Counted from the stretch's first letter, positions 1 to 7,254 are shown. The stretch is DNA of 7,846 nt from an uncultured Lachnospiraceae bacterium (GCA_910588595.1 CAJUQU010000181.1:1-7846); one strand, 5' to 3'. The notes: generated from the sequence alone by a model not told the origin. Numbers and translations are program-made.

Positions 1-1
1 C

Positions 2-1942
2 TGTGAAAAACAGGGTGATCTGAACGGCGTATACTACACGTATTCGATTAAGATCGGAACCAGGACAAATGAGGCGGTGGATCTCTATGCAAGAACGACA
101 GGTGTGAACGGCAACAGGGGGATGGTCGTGGATCTGAGTGCAACCAACCCGGAGGGATTTGAAAACGATACGAGACCTGCGTTTACCAACCCCACGGACG
201 CAGTGATCTATGAGCTGCACGTGAGGGATCTGTCATCAGATGAGTCGTCGGGCATCACCAACACTGGGAAGTTCCTGGGGCTTACGGAGACAGGGACGAC
301 CAATGCGGACGGGCTTGCAACCGGTCTAGACCACATCAAGGATCTTGGTGTGACGCACGTGCAGATCCTGCCGAGTTATGATTACGCCACGGTAGATGAG
401 ACAAAACTTGACACACCGCAGTTTAACTGGGGATACGATCCGAAGAATTATAATGTGCCGGAGGGCTCGTACAGCACAGACCCTTATCATGGGGAGGTGC
501 GCATCAATGAGATGAAGCAGATGGTGCAGGCGCTGCACCAGAACGGGATCCGCGTCAACATGGATGTCGTGTACAACCATACATTCAATATAGAGGGTTC
601 AAATTTTCAGAAGACGGTGCCCGACTACTATTACAGAAAAGTGGGCGAGAGCTATTCCAACGCTTCGGGGTGCGGAAACGAGACGGCTTCCGACCATGCG
701 ATGATGCGCAAGTATATTGTGGATTCAGTTGTTTACTGGGCTACAGAGTATCATATTGACGGTTTCCGCTTTGACCTGATGGCAGTGCATGATATCGAGA
801 CGATGAATGCAGTCCGCGCGGCGCTCGACGAGATCGATCCCTCGATCATGGTGTACGGTGAGGGATGGACCGGCGGAGACTGTGCGATCTCCTCCTCACA
901 GCAGGCACTGAAAGCAAACATGGCAAAGATCGACAGGGTCGGTGCTTTCAGCGATGACATCAGGGACGGGATCAAGGGCAGTGTGTTTGACGCACAGGAC
1001 AAGGGATTTATCAGCGGCAAGAGCGGTATGGAGGAGAGCATTAAGTTTGGTATAGTCGGCGCGACAGCGCACCCGCAGGTGCTGACCTACAAAAATGACA
1101 AGGGTACCAAGAGCTGGGCAGCGCAGCCCGGGCAGAGCATCAACTATATCTCGTGCCATGACAATCTGACATTCTGGGATAAGCTTGCCATTTCCAACGC
1201 GGAAGACAGCGAAGAGACGAGAATTAGGATGAACAAACTCGGCAGTGCGATCATACTCACCTCGCAGGGCGTGCCGTTCTTCCAGGCGGGCGAGGAGATG
1301 CTCAGGAGCAAGCCTTCAGCGACGGTGGAGGGCGGATTCGATGAGAACAGCTATACATCGCCGGATTCGACGAACAGTATCAAGTGGTCAGACAAGGCGA
1401 ATGTGATGGACACTTATGAGTATTATAAGGGGCTGATCGCGTTCCGCAAGGCGCACGGTGCACTCCGCATGGCGGTCACTGCGGACATACAGAGCAGCCT
1501 TGTCTTCATGAGTGGTCTGGATGCGAATGTAGTCGGGTATACGATCGAGAACAATGCAAACGGTGACACGGCGGAGAAGATCACGGTGATCTTCAATGGA
1601 AATGCGGACGCAGTTGATGTACCGCTTCCGGCTGGCACATGGGACATCTGTGTCAATGACAAGACAGCAGGAACGACATCGGTTGGAACCGCGGAAGGGA
1701 CAGTGTCTGTGGCAGGGATCTCGGCGATGGTGCTCGTGCAGGGTGACGACACGATCGTGAAGGCGGAGATGAAGGCAGACAATAAAAATGACACAAGTGT
1801 CAGTGTGGAGAGTGCAGAAAACACAGGGAATACAGAGAATGCACAGAAATCTTCAGGAAATACCCCGCTGATCGCAGGCGGCATCCTGGTGGTACTGGCT
1901 GCGGTAGTGGCAGGGATCCTTGTGAAAAAACGCAAAAAATAA
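2..1942 (+). CDS. pulA: Type I pullulanase (GH13), 5'-truncated, C-terminally membrane-anchored
   Basis: This enzyme hydrolyses alpha-1,6 branch points in pullulan, starch and glycogen fragments. The frame is open to the left edge, so the gene is cut off. The GTG at 77 is only an internal Val codon, and the 25 codons before it (including NGVYYTYSIKIG) continue the typical CBM48-type N-terminal domain. Counting from codon 77 as residue 1, the type I pullulanase signature FNWGYDP is at 116-122. The four GH13 regions follow: DVVYNH (163-168), GFRFD with nucleophile D233, YGEGW with acid/base E262, and CHDN with H361 and D362. All catalytic residues are present. After a C-terminal beta domain comes a Ser/Asn/Glu-rich linker (about 558-595), one hydrophobic segment (about 598-616) and a KKRKK tail. 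This suggests a surface enzyme held by a C-terminal membrane helix. No LPXTG sortase motif is seen, and any signal peptide lies outside the window. A terminator follows 18 bp after the stop. Confidence 0.95.
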   Translation, partial: CEKQGDLNGVYYTYSIKIGTRTNEAVDLYARTTGVNGNRGMVVDLSATNPEGFENDTRPAFTNPTDAVIYELHVRDLSSDESSGITNTGKFLGLTETGTTNADGLATGLDHIKDLGVTHVQILPSYDYATVDETKLDTPQFNWGYDPKNYNVPEGSYSTDPYHGEVRINEMKQMVQALHQNGIRVNMDVVYNHTFNIEGSNFQKTVPDYYYRKVGESYSNASGCGNETASDHAMMRKYIVDSVVYWATEYHIDGFRFDLMAVHDIETMNAVRAALDEIDPSIMVYGEGWTGGDCAISSSQQALKANMAKIDRVGAFSDDIRDGIKGSVFDAQDKGFISGKSGMEESIKFGIVGATAHPQVLTYKNDKGTKSWAAQPGQSINYISCHDNLTFWDKLAISNAEDSEETRIRMNKLGSAIILTSQGVPFFQAGEEMLRSKPSATVEGGFDENSYTSPDSTNSIKWSDKANVMDTYEYYKGLIAFRKAHGALRMAVTADIQSSLVFMSGLDANVVGYTIENNANGDTAEKITVIFNGNADAVDVPLPAGTWDICVNDKTAGTTSVGTAEGTVSVAGISAMVLVQGDDTIVKAEMKADNKNDTSVSVESAENTGNTENAQKSSGNTPLIAGGILVVLAAVVAGILVKKRKK

Positions 1943-1960
1943 GATATCGTTTGGCATAAT

Positions 1961-1993
1961 AGGGTTGGCGCTGATGTGGTGCCAGCCCTTTTT
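1961..1993 (+). terminator. Rho-independent terminator after the pullulanase gene
   Basis: AGGGTTGGC (1961-1969) pairs with GCCAGCCCT (1981-1989) over nine positions, one of them a G-U wobble, and is followed by five T residues (1989-1993). It starts 18 bp after the pullulanase stop and separates that gene from the next + strand promoter. Pairing was worked out by hand. Confidence 0.85.
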
Positions 1994-2038
1994 GTGCGGA
2001 TCTGTGCAGTGGAGGAAATACACGATCGTACAATCAGC

Positions 2039-2067
2039 TTGAAAATAGTGTCAAAAGACTTTATAAT
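2039..2067 (+). promoter_or_regulatory. Sigma-70/SigA-type promoter for the small ORF / 811-aa gene / NUDIX unit
   Basis: A -35 box TTGAAA (2039-2044) and a perfect -10 box TATAAT (2062-2067) are separated by 17 bp, the optimal spacing. The predicted start of transcription is near 2074. That leaves under 10 nt before the Shine-Dalgarno at 2082-2088, so the transcript would begin with a very short untranslated region. No extended -10 TG is seen, and I found no obvious operator repeat around it. Confidence 0.8.
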
Positions 2068-2081
2068 ATTGTTTATCCGAT

Positions 2082-2088
2082 AAAGGAG
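2082..2088 (+). promoter_or_regulatory. Strong ribosome binding site for a 28-codon small ORF
   Basis: AAAGGAG is close to the ideal anti-Shine-Dalgarno complement. It sits 8 nt before GTG at 2097 but about 100 nt before the ATG of the large gene at 2187, so it cannot serve that gene directly. An ATG at 2090 is too close to it (1 nt) and opens only a six-codon frame. A TTG at 2095 gives three codons. The site therefore argues that the small ORF beginning at 2097 is translated. Confidence 0.6.
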
Positions 2089-2096
2089 AATGAATT

Positions 2097-2183
2097 GTGG
2101 ATATAGATAGATCTGATTTAATTTGCGGATTGATTTGTGTGTATGGATGCGCAGGCAAACAGGCAGTTGATTGGGGGGGATAA
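2097..2183 (+). CDS. Putative 28-residue leader peptide / small ORF upstream of the 811-aa gene
   Basis: A GTG start lies 8 nt after AAAGGAG. The frame runs 28 codons to TAA at 2181-2183, giving VDIDRSDLICGLICVYGCAG followed by KQAVDWGG. The middle is hydrophobic and holds three cysteines. It is not a normal signal peptide, because the N-terminus is acidic and the protein ends soon after the hydrophobic part. The stop lies 3 nt before the ATG of the large gene, and the last codons (a run of seven G, 2173-2179) overlap that gene's ribosome binding site, so translational coupling is plausible. The ORF is in the same frame as the large gene, separated by the single TAA. I do not recognise the peptide. 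It could be a regulatory leader, a genuine small protein, or chance. I see no attenuator hairpin in it. Confidence 0.35.
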   Translation: MDIDRSDLICGLICVYGCAGKQAVDWGG

Positions 2184-2186
2184 AAC

Positions 2187-4622
2187 ATGGGACATGCAAT
2201 GGCAGACAGTACAGTGGCAGTGCGGCAGTTTCAGGAGATTTTTTTGGATGACGCAAGACGGCAGGACCGCGCGCAGTGGAGGGACTATTTCATTTCAGAG
2301 ATCTTTTTGGACGCCCAGTATGAGGAAGATTTTATGTCGGCGGTGCATGGATTTTTGCAAAGGCAGAACATTGTCCCTTATACGAAACTGCCGGACGGAC
2401 TTGTCGTAGAGCTTGCTATCGTCTATGTATTGCGGCCGGGAGAGCAGGATCATCTCGCGCCGGTGGAAGCGTGCGAGGAGGCGGCAGATATCTGGAACTG
2501 TCAGGAGAACAGGGAGAAACATTACCAGGAACTGATGAGTAAGGCGTCCTTTATCCGACGCAAAAGTTATGCCGAATATCGGACGATGCGCAGGGTGGTG
2601 CTGGAAGATACGTGGGAGTACAGACACAGCGATGACGACATGGAGGAGTATAAGTTCACGCTGTCCATGGCGAGCAGGCATTTTATCGCCGACGATGACA
2701 GGGTGAACAGCATGGATATCGATGATATCCGGCTGGAGGATAATATCACGCATGTCTGTGAGGTGGAGCTGTACGACTATCTTCTGCGGAAGTATGGGTT
2801 TCCAGTCGGGGCATGTTCTTATATGTATAAATATTTCGAGCTGGACAATATAGAGGCGACAGAGTATGCACAGATCTACCGGAACCTGAAGGCGCATATT
2901 CTGGAACAGTATCCTGACATCAATGACTTTGTCAAGTCCAACATTACGGCGGAGGATTATGCGGACGATCTCATAACATCACTGGAGGAGCTGCGGGACC
3001 GGTATAACAGCCTTGGTTGGGGGAAGAATTTTGTCGATGTCTTTCACCCCTGTTATGCCACAGAAGTCACAGCGTGGTGTGAGGAGGAGGCAGATCAGGT
3101 TTACAGGATCGTCGCAAGCCCGCTTTTTCAGAAATATCAGTGCGATGAATACATTGTCAACAAACTGATCACGTTTGGGTACACAGTCACACAGGCAAAG
3201 ATCCTATATGAGATATATGATAAACCAGAGCTGTATCTCAAAAGCAGCAGGATCATGCGTCTGGTGCACAGGCTGTTTGTCAGGATTACCGCGTATGGCA
3301 GACAGGAGCAGTATGTGGCGTCACAGAGCTACGATTATGACCTTGAGATCGGCAGCTATGATTTCTGGGAGTATTTTCTGACGGTGGCAGCCGGAGACCG
3401 GTCGATACGAATGGATCAGGAGCATACACCGATCCCGTGGGGATTTTTGTACGAGGACAAAATGATGCTCCCAGCATACATGAACTGGACTTATATGCCT
3501 TCCGTTGAGTGGCGTCTGCGTTTTACGGGCTATGACAAAGGGAAGGGGCGTTTTGGGGCTGAGCGGAAACTCACTTTGAAGATCAGGGAGGCGCTGACTG
3601 TCATCATAGCGTTCCACTACCATTTTGTGCGCTATTTTGTCAATGATGAACAAGTATTCTTGCCTGTGTTTGACGTCGACAGTCTGTTTACATATGCGGC
3701 GGATGATAATACCCTATTTTTACTGCTGCTTCCGATCACGTGCATCAAGGATGAGGAACGGCAGCGGGTACAGGAGCGGCTGATGGGATTTCTGCCGCAG
3801 CTGGTGCGTTTACCTGCCTCTGCCAGATATCTGGCGGCAATGTTATCCAACGATAATGCGTCTGTTCACCGCATAATGCGCGTGAGCAGCAGGCGCTATA
3901 TTGAAAATCTTGCAGATTGTTATCGTTTGGACCAGTATCACGGCGGAGGTCAGAGACTGTATCGTTTTCATGCAAAGTATGGCTGCTGGGAATATGTAGG
4001 GATGGAGATGTGCGGGAAACATTACAGGGAGAGGCTGGAAAAGATGCTAGGCGAGGCAAACGATGAGGAAGGCTGGGATATGACTTCTTTTAAGGAAAGT
4101 GATCTCTCGCTGCCGTATGAGGTGGAGACAGGCGTTCATGATCTTGCCGGATCAAAGACCAAGGAGAAGATCAACAGGTTGATCGAACTGTTTCAGGCGC
4201 GGAAGCAGTGTGACGGGAAGTGTATGGATCTCCTCGTCAGGAATAAGGTGATCTTAGTCTTTGGTGACAGGGAGCGCATGCAGCTTAGACAGCACTTTGC
4301 AGCCGATGTGCTCCCTGACCATGAGGCGGAGGAGAAGGCTTATAGAGAACACCGTTATCTGAGAATGCAGATGGAGCGGCTTGAAAAATATGCGAAAAAG
4401 GACCAGGAATGGCAGTGGAAGGGCTGGATGGAACTTGAGAACTACCACAATGCGATCCCGCTGTGCATGGGAGCAAGCGGCAGCTGCTATGCGCACGGCA
4501 TTCCATATGGAAAGGGAACAAAGGCAAAGGATCTCGCTGCATTGCTTGGAAAGCTGATCCACTTTGATGATCTGACACAGATGATCGAGTACGACATTGA
4601 GCAGCGCAGCGAATGGATATAG
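2187..4622 (+). CDS. Uncharacterised 811-residue cytoplasmic protein, tyrosine-rich
   Basis: I do not recognise this protein. ATG at 2187 is chosen because a G-rich binding site (2173-2180) lies 6 nt upstream; the next in-frame ATG (2199) is worse placed. No signal peptide or convincing membrane helix is seen. The longest hydrophobic stretches (NTLFLLLLPITC near 508-519, REALTVIIAFHYHF near 467-480) look like buried core. Tyrosine is unusually common, about 57 of 811 by hand count, and there are about 15 cysteines including a CDGKC pair (675-679). Recognisable landmarks are an N-terminal RAQWRDYFISEIFLDAQYEE block (28-47), a central PIPWGFLYEDKMMLPAYMNW block (415-434), a charged helical stretch (about 711-745) and a Gly-rich IPLCMGASGSCYAHGIPYGK segment (757-776). 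The N-terminal block loosely recalls, from memory only, segments beside J-domains in Clostridia proteins, but there is no HPD motif and so no J-domain here. The gene is intact and its codon use resembles that of its neighbours. Confidence 0.85.
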   Translation: MGHAMADSTVAVRQFQEIFLDDARRQDRAQWRDYFISEIFLDAQYEEDFMSAVHGFLQRQNIVPYTKLPDGLVVELAIVYVLRPGEQDHLAPVEACEEAADIWNCQENREKHYQELMSKASFIRRKSYAEYRTMRRVVLEDTWEYRHSDDDMEEYKFTLSMASRHFIADDDRVNSMDIDDIRLEDNITHVCEVELYDYLLRKYGFPVGACSYMYKYFELDNIEATEYAQIYRNLKAHILEQYPDINDFVKSNITAEDYADDLITSLEELRDRYNSLGWGKNFVDVFHPCYATEVTAWCEEEADQVYRIVASPLFQKYQCDEYIVNKLITFGYTVTQAKILYEIYDKPELYLKSSRIMRLVHRLFVRITAYGRQEQYVASQSYDYDLEIGSYDFWEYFLTVAAGDRSIRMDQEHTPIPWGFLYEDKMMLPAYMNWTYMPSVEWRLRFTGYDKGKGRFGAERKLTLKIREALTVIIAFHYHFVRYFVNDEQVFLPVFDVDSLFTYAADDNTLFLLLLPITCIKDEERQRVQERLMGFLPQLVRLPASARYLAAMLSNDNASVHRIMRVSSRRYIENLADCYRLDQYHGGGQRLYRFHAKYGCWEYVGMEMCGKHYRERLEKMLGEANDEEGWDMTSFKESDLSLPYEVETGVHDLAGSKTKEKINRLIELFQARKQCDGKCMDLLVRNKVILVFGDRERMQLRQHFAADVLPDHEAEEKAYREHRYLRMQMERLEKYAKKDQEWQWKGWMELENYHNAIPLCMGASGSCYAHGIPYGKGTKAKDLAALLGKLIHFDDLTQMIEYDIEQRSEWI

Positions 4623-4639
4623 AGAGGAACAAGGATAAG

Positions 4640-5071
4640 ATGGCAGTATATTTTTATGAGGAAGTGGACGATGCACTGTTAAGATTTGCAGTGATCATTG
4701 CAAAGACAGAGGGGAAATATGTATTTTGCAAGCATAAACTGAGACATACGCTGGAGGTTCCCGGAGGACACCGGGAGCCGGGGGAGGCGATCATGGACAC
4801 GGCGAGGAGAGAACTGTACGAAGAGACTGGAGCAGTCGATTTTGATATCTGGCCGGTCTGTGTCTATTCCGTGATCGCGAAGGATAACTTTGACGGTCAG
4901 GAGTCGTTTGGCATGTTGTACTTTGCGGAGATCAGATCGTTCGAACAGGAGCTTCACAGTGAGATCGAGAAGATCGTTGTCACAGATGAAATGCCGACAG
5001 ACTGGACATATCCCGATATCCAGCCGAAGCTGATGGAGGAAGTGTGGAGGAGGGGGATCTGCAGAAAATGA
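4640..5071 (+). CDS. NUDIX hydrolase (nucleoside-triphosphate pyrophosphatase type)
   Basis: This small cytoplasmic enzyme is expected to hydrolyse a nucleoside diphosphate linked to another group, with Mg2+. Relatives are often called 8-oxo-dGTP diphosphatase (MutT/YtkD-like), but the substrate cannot be read from sequence. A perfect NUDIX box, G-x5-E-x7-R-E-L-x-E-E-x-G, spans residues 43-65 (GGHREPGEAI...RRELYEETGA). The TYPDIQPKLMEEV ending is typical of this subgroup as I remember it. I chose ATG 4640, giving 143 residues and starting MAVYFYEEVDDALLRFAV, because AAGGA lies 4 nt upstream and the extra MDIERNKDK looks unconserved. The alternative ATG at 4613 gives 152 residues and overlaps the upstream stop by 10 nt without its own binding site. 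Either way it is tightly coupled to the 811-residue gene. Its stop is one base from the stop of the convergent kinase gene. Confidence 0.9.
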   Translation: MAVYFYEEVDDALLRFAVIIAKTEGKYVFCKHKLRHTLEVPGGHREPGEAIMDTARRELYEETGAVDFDIWPVCVYSVIAKDNFDGQESFGMLYFAEIRSFEQELHSEIEKIVVTDEMPTDWTYPDIQPKLMEEVWRRGICRK

Positions 5072-5072
5072 T

Positions 5073-6500
5073 CTACATATCCTCCAGCTTATCTCCAGCT
5101 TTCTCAAGTGTGAAGATAAATTCCGTTCCGACGCCCTCAGTGCTGATCACATTGACATTTTCGTTGTGGGACTGGATGATCTCCTTGGTGATGGAGAGAC
5201 CAAGACCGGTTCCTTTTTTATCTTTGCCGCGGGAGAGATCCGTCTTGTAGAAACGGTTCCAGATCAGGCGGATGCTGTCCTTGGGGATACCGATGCCGTT
5301 GTCTTTGACGGATACCAGCAGTTTGTTGGACTTCTCCACTGTCTCGATCTTGATCGAAGAGTTCTTGTGGCTGAACTTGATGGCATTGTCCACCAGATTG
5401 TAGAGTACCTGTTGGATTTTGACCATATCTGCATTCACAAACATTTGATCTCCTGTCAGGACCAACTCAATGGCGATCAATTTTTCGCGGCAGGTTCCCT
5501 CGAAGGACATCGCTGTATTCTTGATCACCTGGTTGATGTCGAAGTTGCTCCTGTCAAGGATCATGCCTTTGGTCGTAAGGTTGTTGAGTGTGAGCAGGGA
5601 GTTGGTCAGCTTTGTCAGGCGGTCTGTCTCATTCAGGACGACACGGATATATTTCTCGTGCATCTCGGGAGGGATCGTACCGTCGAGCATCGCCTCGAGA
5701 TATCCGCGCATGGAAGTGAGTGGTGAGCGGAAATCGTGGGAGATGTTTGCCACGAGGCGTTTCTGGTTGTCCTCACTCTTGGCGACCTCGCTTGCCATAT
5801 AGGCGAGGGAGGCGGCGAGATAGCCGATCTCGTCCTCGCTGTCAACCTGGAATTCATACCTGAAATTACCGATAGCATACTGTTCTGTCGCGTGCGTGAT
5901 CTTGCGCAGCGGCAGATATACCATCTCTGTAAAGAAGAGCAGGATGATCAGCGACAGCAGAAATAGGATCACGAGTGTGATATAGGATATGTTCAAAAGG
6001 GAGTTGCAAGAGGACTGCAGGTCATCCACAGATGCGTGGATGACCACATAGCCTTTCACCTTGTACTTGGAAGTGATCGGTGCAAATGCAGAGATCATCT
6101 CCTCATCGAACATTCCGAAGAAATTCCCGGTCGTGTAAAAAGAGTTTCCTGTGATCGTAGGACTGAAATTGGGGATCGTGGTGGGATTTTCGATCTCGAG
6201 TGGAGAACTGGAATCCAGCACGATCAGCCCCGACGGATTGACGATCCAGATCGAGGCATCAAGGAAGGTGCCGATCGCCTCGATCTGGCGCCATACGGAT
6301 TCGAGAGTGATCTCACTATTGTACAGATCAGCAGCGTAGGAGTCGGCGATCAGCAGTGCTTCCTTATATAGAGAGTCGGCGCGCTCACGTTTCATATGCT
6401 CAAGAGTCATGCTTGATGTAAAAGTGGCGACGACGATAAAGCCAAAAAAAGCAAAGATAAAATAAGCCAGTACAAATTTTAAATAGAGTGTACGCTTCAA
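5073..6500 (-). CDS. Sensor histidine kinase of a two-component system (HAMP-HisKA-HATPase)
   Basis: This membrane kinase should sense an external or membrane signal and phosphorylate the response regulator encoded just upstream. Its 475 residues are arranged as TM1 (about 6-28), an extracytoplasmic sensor region of about 140 residues (30-171), TM2 (about 172-191), a HAMP linker (about 192-243), HisKA with SHDFRSPL and phosphoacceptor H255, then HATPase_c with N box NLVDNA (368-373), G1 DNGIGIP (400-406) and G2 GTGLGLS (430-436). All kinase motifs are intact. The sensor part contains a VNPSGLIVLDS segment, as seen in PAS/Cache-like folds, but the ligand is unknown. Translation starts at TTG, supported by GAGGT 6 nt upstream. 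It lies 30 bp downstream of the regulator gene. The overall layout is that of PhoR/WalK-type kinases, but I cannot assign an orthologue. There is no terminator-like hairpin at its end. Confidence 0.95.
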   Translation of the reverse strand: MKRTLYLKFVLAYFIFAFFGFIVVATFTSSMTLEHMKRERADSLYKEALLIADSYAADLYNSEITLESVWRQIEAIGTFLDASIWIVNPSGLIVLDSSSPLEIENPTTIPNFSPTITGNSFYTTGNFFGMFDEEMISAFAPITSKYKVKGYVVIHASVDDLQSSCNSLLNISYITLVILFLLSLIILLFFTEMVYLPLRKITHATEQYAIGNFRYEFQVDSEDEIGYLAASLAYMASEVAKSEDNQKRLVANISHDFRSPLTSMRGYLEAMLDGTIPPEMHEKYIRVVLNETDRLTKLTNSLLTLNNLTTKGMILDRSNFDINQVIKNTAMSFEGTCREKLIAIELVLTGDQMFVNADMVKIQQVLYNLVDNAIKFSHKNSSIKIETVEKSNKLLVSVKDNGIGIPKDSIRLIWNRFYKTDLSRGKDKKGTGLGLSITKEIIQSHNENVNVISTEGVGTEFIFTLEKAGDKLEDM

Positions 6501-6506
6501 TAGATT

Positions 6507-6511
6507 ACCTC
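6507..6511 (-). promoter_or_regulatory. Ribosome binding site fixing a TTG start for the kinase
   Basis: Read on the - strand, AATGAGGTAATCTATTG places GAGGT 6 nt before the TTG at 6500-6498. That TTG begins the expected MKRTLYLKFVLAYF kinase N-terminus, directly ahead of TM1. No ATG or GTG in a better position fits, so the rare start is well supported. Confidence 0.7.
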
Positions 6512-6530
6512 ATTTCCCTTTGTGGAGATG

Positions 6531-7232
6531 TCAATCCCTGACTTCGAATTTATAGCCGACACTCCAGATCGTTGAGATGCGCCATGACTCGTGATCTTTG
6601 ATTTTTTCGCGGAGACGTTTGATGTGCACATCAACAGTGCGCGTGTCACCGATATAGTCGTATCCCCAGATCTGGTTCAGCAGCTGATCTCTTGTAAATA
6701 CATGGTTTGGCGATGCCGCCAGAAAGTACAGCAGTTCCAGTTCCTTGGGGGGCATCTCCACTGTCTTTCCCTTGTAAATGACAGAATAATTTGTGAGATT
6801 GACTGTGAGGTCAGGATAGGAGACCTGCTTGGAGTCTGCCGCGGGCTGGGCAGGGGATGCCGTCTTGTAGCGGCGCAGCACAGCTTTTACGCGTGCTACG
6901 AGCTCTTTCGTGTCAAACGGTTTTTCCAGATAATCGTCAGCGCCCAGCTCCAGACCGAGCACTTTGTCAAACACTTCGCCCTTTGCGGACAGCATGATGA
7001 TCGGTGTCTGTGATTTCTGGCGGACCTCGCGGCACACCTGATAGCCGTCGATTCCCGGAAGCATCAGGTCAAGAAGGATCAGGTCCGGTGTAAAGCTGTT
7101 AACTTCCTGCAGCGCGGATTCGCCGTCATATACGATCTTCGTCTCGAAACATTCCTTTGTCATATACAGGGAGATCAGTTCTGCAATATTCTCATCATCG
7201 TCAACAATCAGTATTTTTTGTTTGTTTGCCAT
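6531..7232 (-). CDS. OmpR/PhoB-family response regulator
   Basis: This cytoplasmic DNA-binding regulator of 233 residues is the partner of the kinase encoded 30 bp downstream. The receiver domain (about 5-120) has the acidic pocket DDD (11-13), phosphoacceptor D55 in LILLDLMLPGIDGY, a switch Ser at 82 in PIIMLSAKGE, and K104 in YLEKPF. A short Ala/Pro/Ser linker (about 124-136) leads to a winged-helix trans_reg_C domain (about 138-231) with the typical PPKELELLYFLA, TRDQLLNQIWGYDY and TRTVDVHIKRLREKI segments, ending in GYKFEVRD. ATG at 7232 is supported by AGAGGA at 7240-7245 on the - strand, 7 nt upstream. Only 22 bp separate it from mutS2, so it is either co-transcribed with mutS2 or driven by a promoter inside mutS2. 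The target genes are unknown. Confidence 0.96.
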   Translation of the reverse strand: MANKQKILIVDDDENIAELISLYMTKECFETKIVYDGESALQEVNSFTPDLILLDLMLPGIDGYQVCREVRQKSQTPIIMLSAKGEVFDKVLGLELGADDYLEKPFDTKELVARVKAVLRRYKTASPAQPAADSKQVSYPDLTVNLTNYSVIYKGKTVEMPPKELELLYFLAASPNHVFTRDQLLNQIWGYDYIGDTRTVDVHIKRLREKIKDHESWRISTIWSVGYKFEVRD

Positions 7233-7239
7233 TTTCTTA

Positions 7240-7245
7240 TCCTCT
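7240..7245 (-). promoter_or_regulatory. Ribosome binding site of the response regulator gene
   Basis: AGAGGA on the - strand lies 7 nt before ATG at 7232-7230, inside the AT-rich 22-bp gap after the mutS2 stop. The gap holds no terminator hairpin, which favours read-through from mutS2. Confidence 0.6.
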
Positions 7246-7254
7246 ATTTATTAT

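Noticed and set aside
1423..2256. A 277-codon open frame on the - strand across the end of the pullulanase gene, the terminator and the promoter
   Set aside because: It lies antisense to a certain gene, its translation is Ser/Thr/Pro-rich with no recognisable domain, and it crosses the + strand terminator and promoter. It is a shadow frame.
2137..2409. A 90-codon + strand frame overlapping the start of the 811-residue gene
   Set aside because: It could join the small ORF by a slip on the seven-G run at 2173-2179, but its translation (Trp/Gln/Arg-rich) looks like an out-of-frame reading, and the large gene's frame continues for 800 codons.
2187..4622. The 811-residue protein as a J-domain chaperone
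   Set aside because: No HPD tripeptide or helix II/III pattern is present, and only 28 codons are available upstream, too few for a J-domain. Only a vague resemblance of the N-terminal block remains.
5082..5100. Direct repeat CTCCAGCT, two copies 11 bp apart, at the kinase 3' end
   Set aside because: The repeat only reflects the codons for KAGDKLED at the kinase C-terminus. Two 8-base copies are not enough to suggest a binding site or mobile element.
5166..5726. A 186-codon + strand frame inside the kinase gene
   Set aside because: It is antisense to the clearly functional HisKA/HATPase region, and its start is not supported by a promoter or ribosome site. The open frame is a by-product of kinase codon use.
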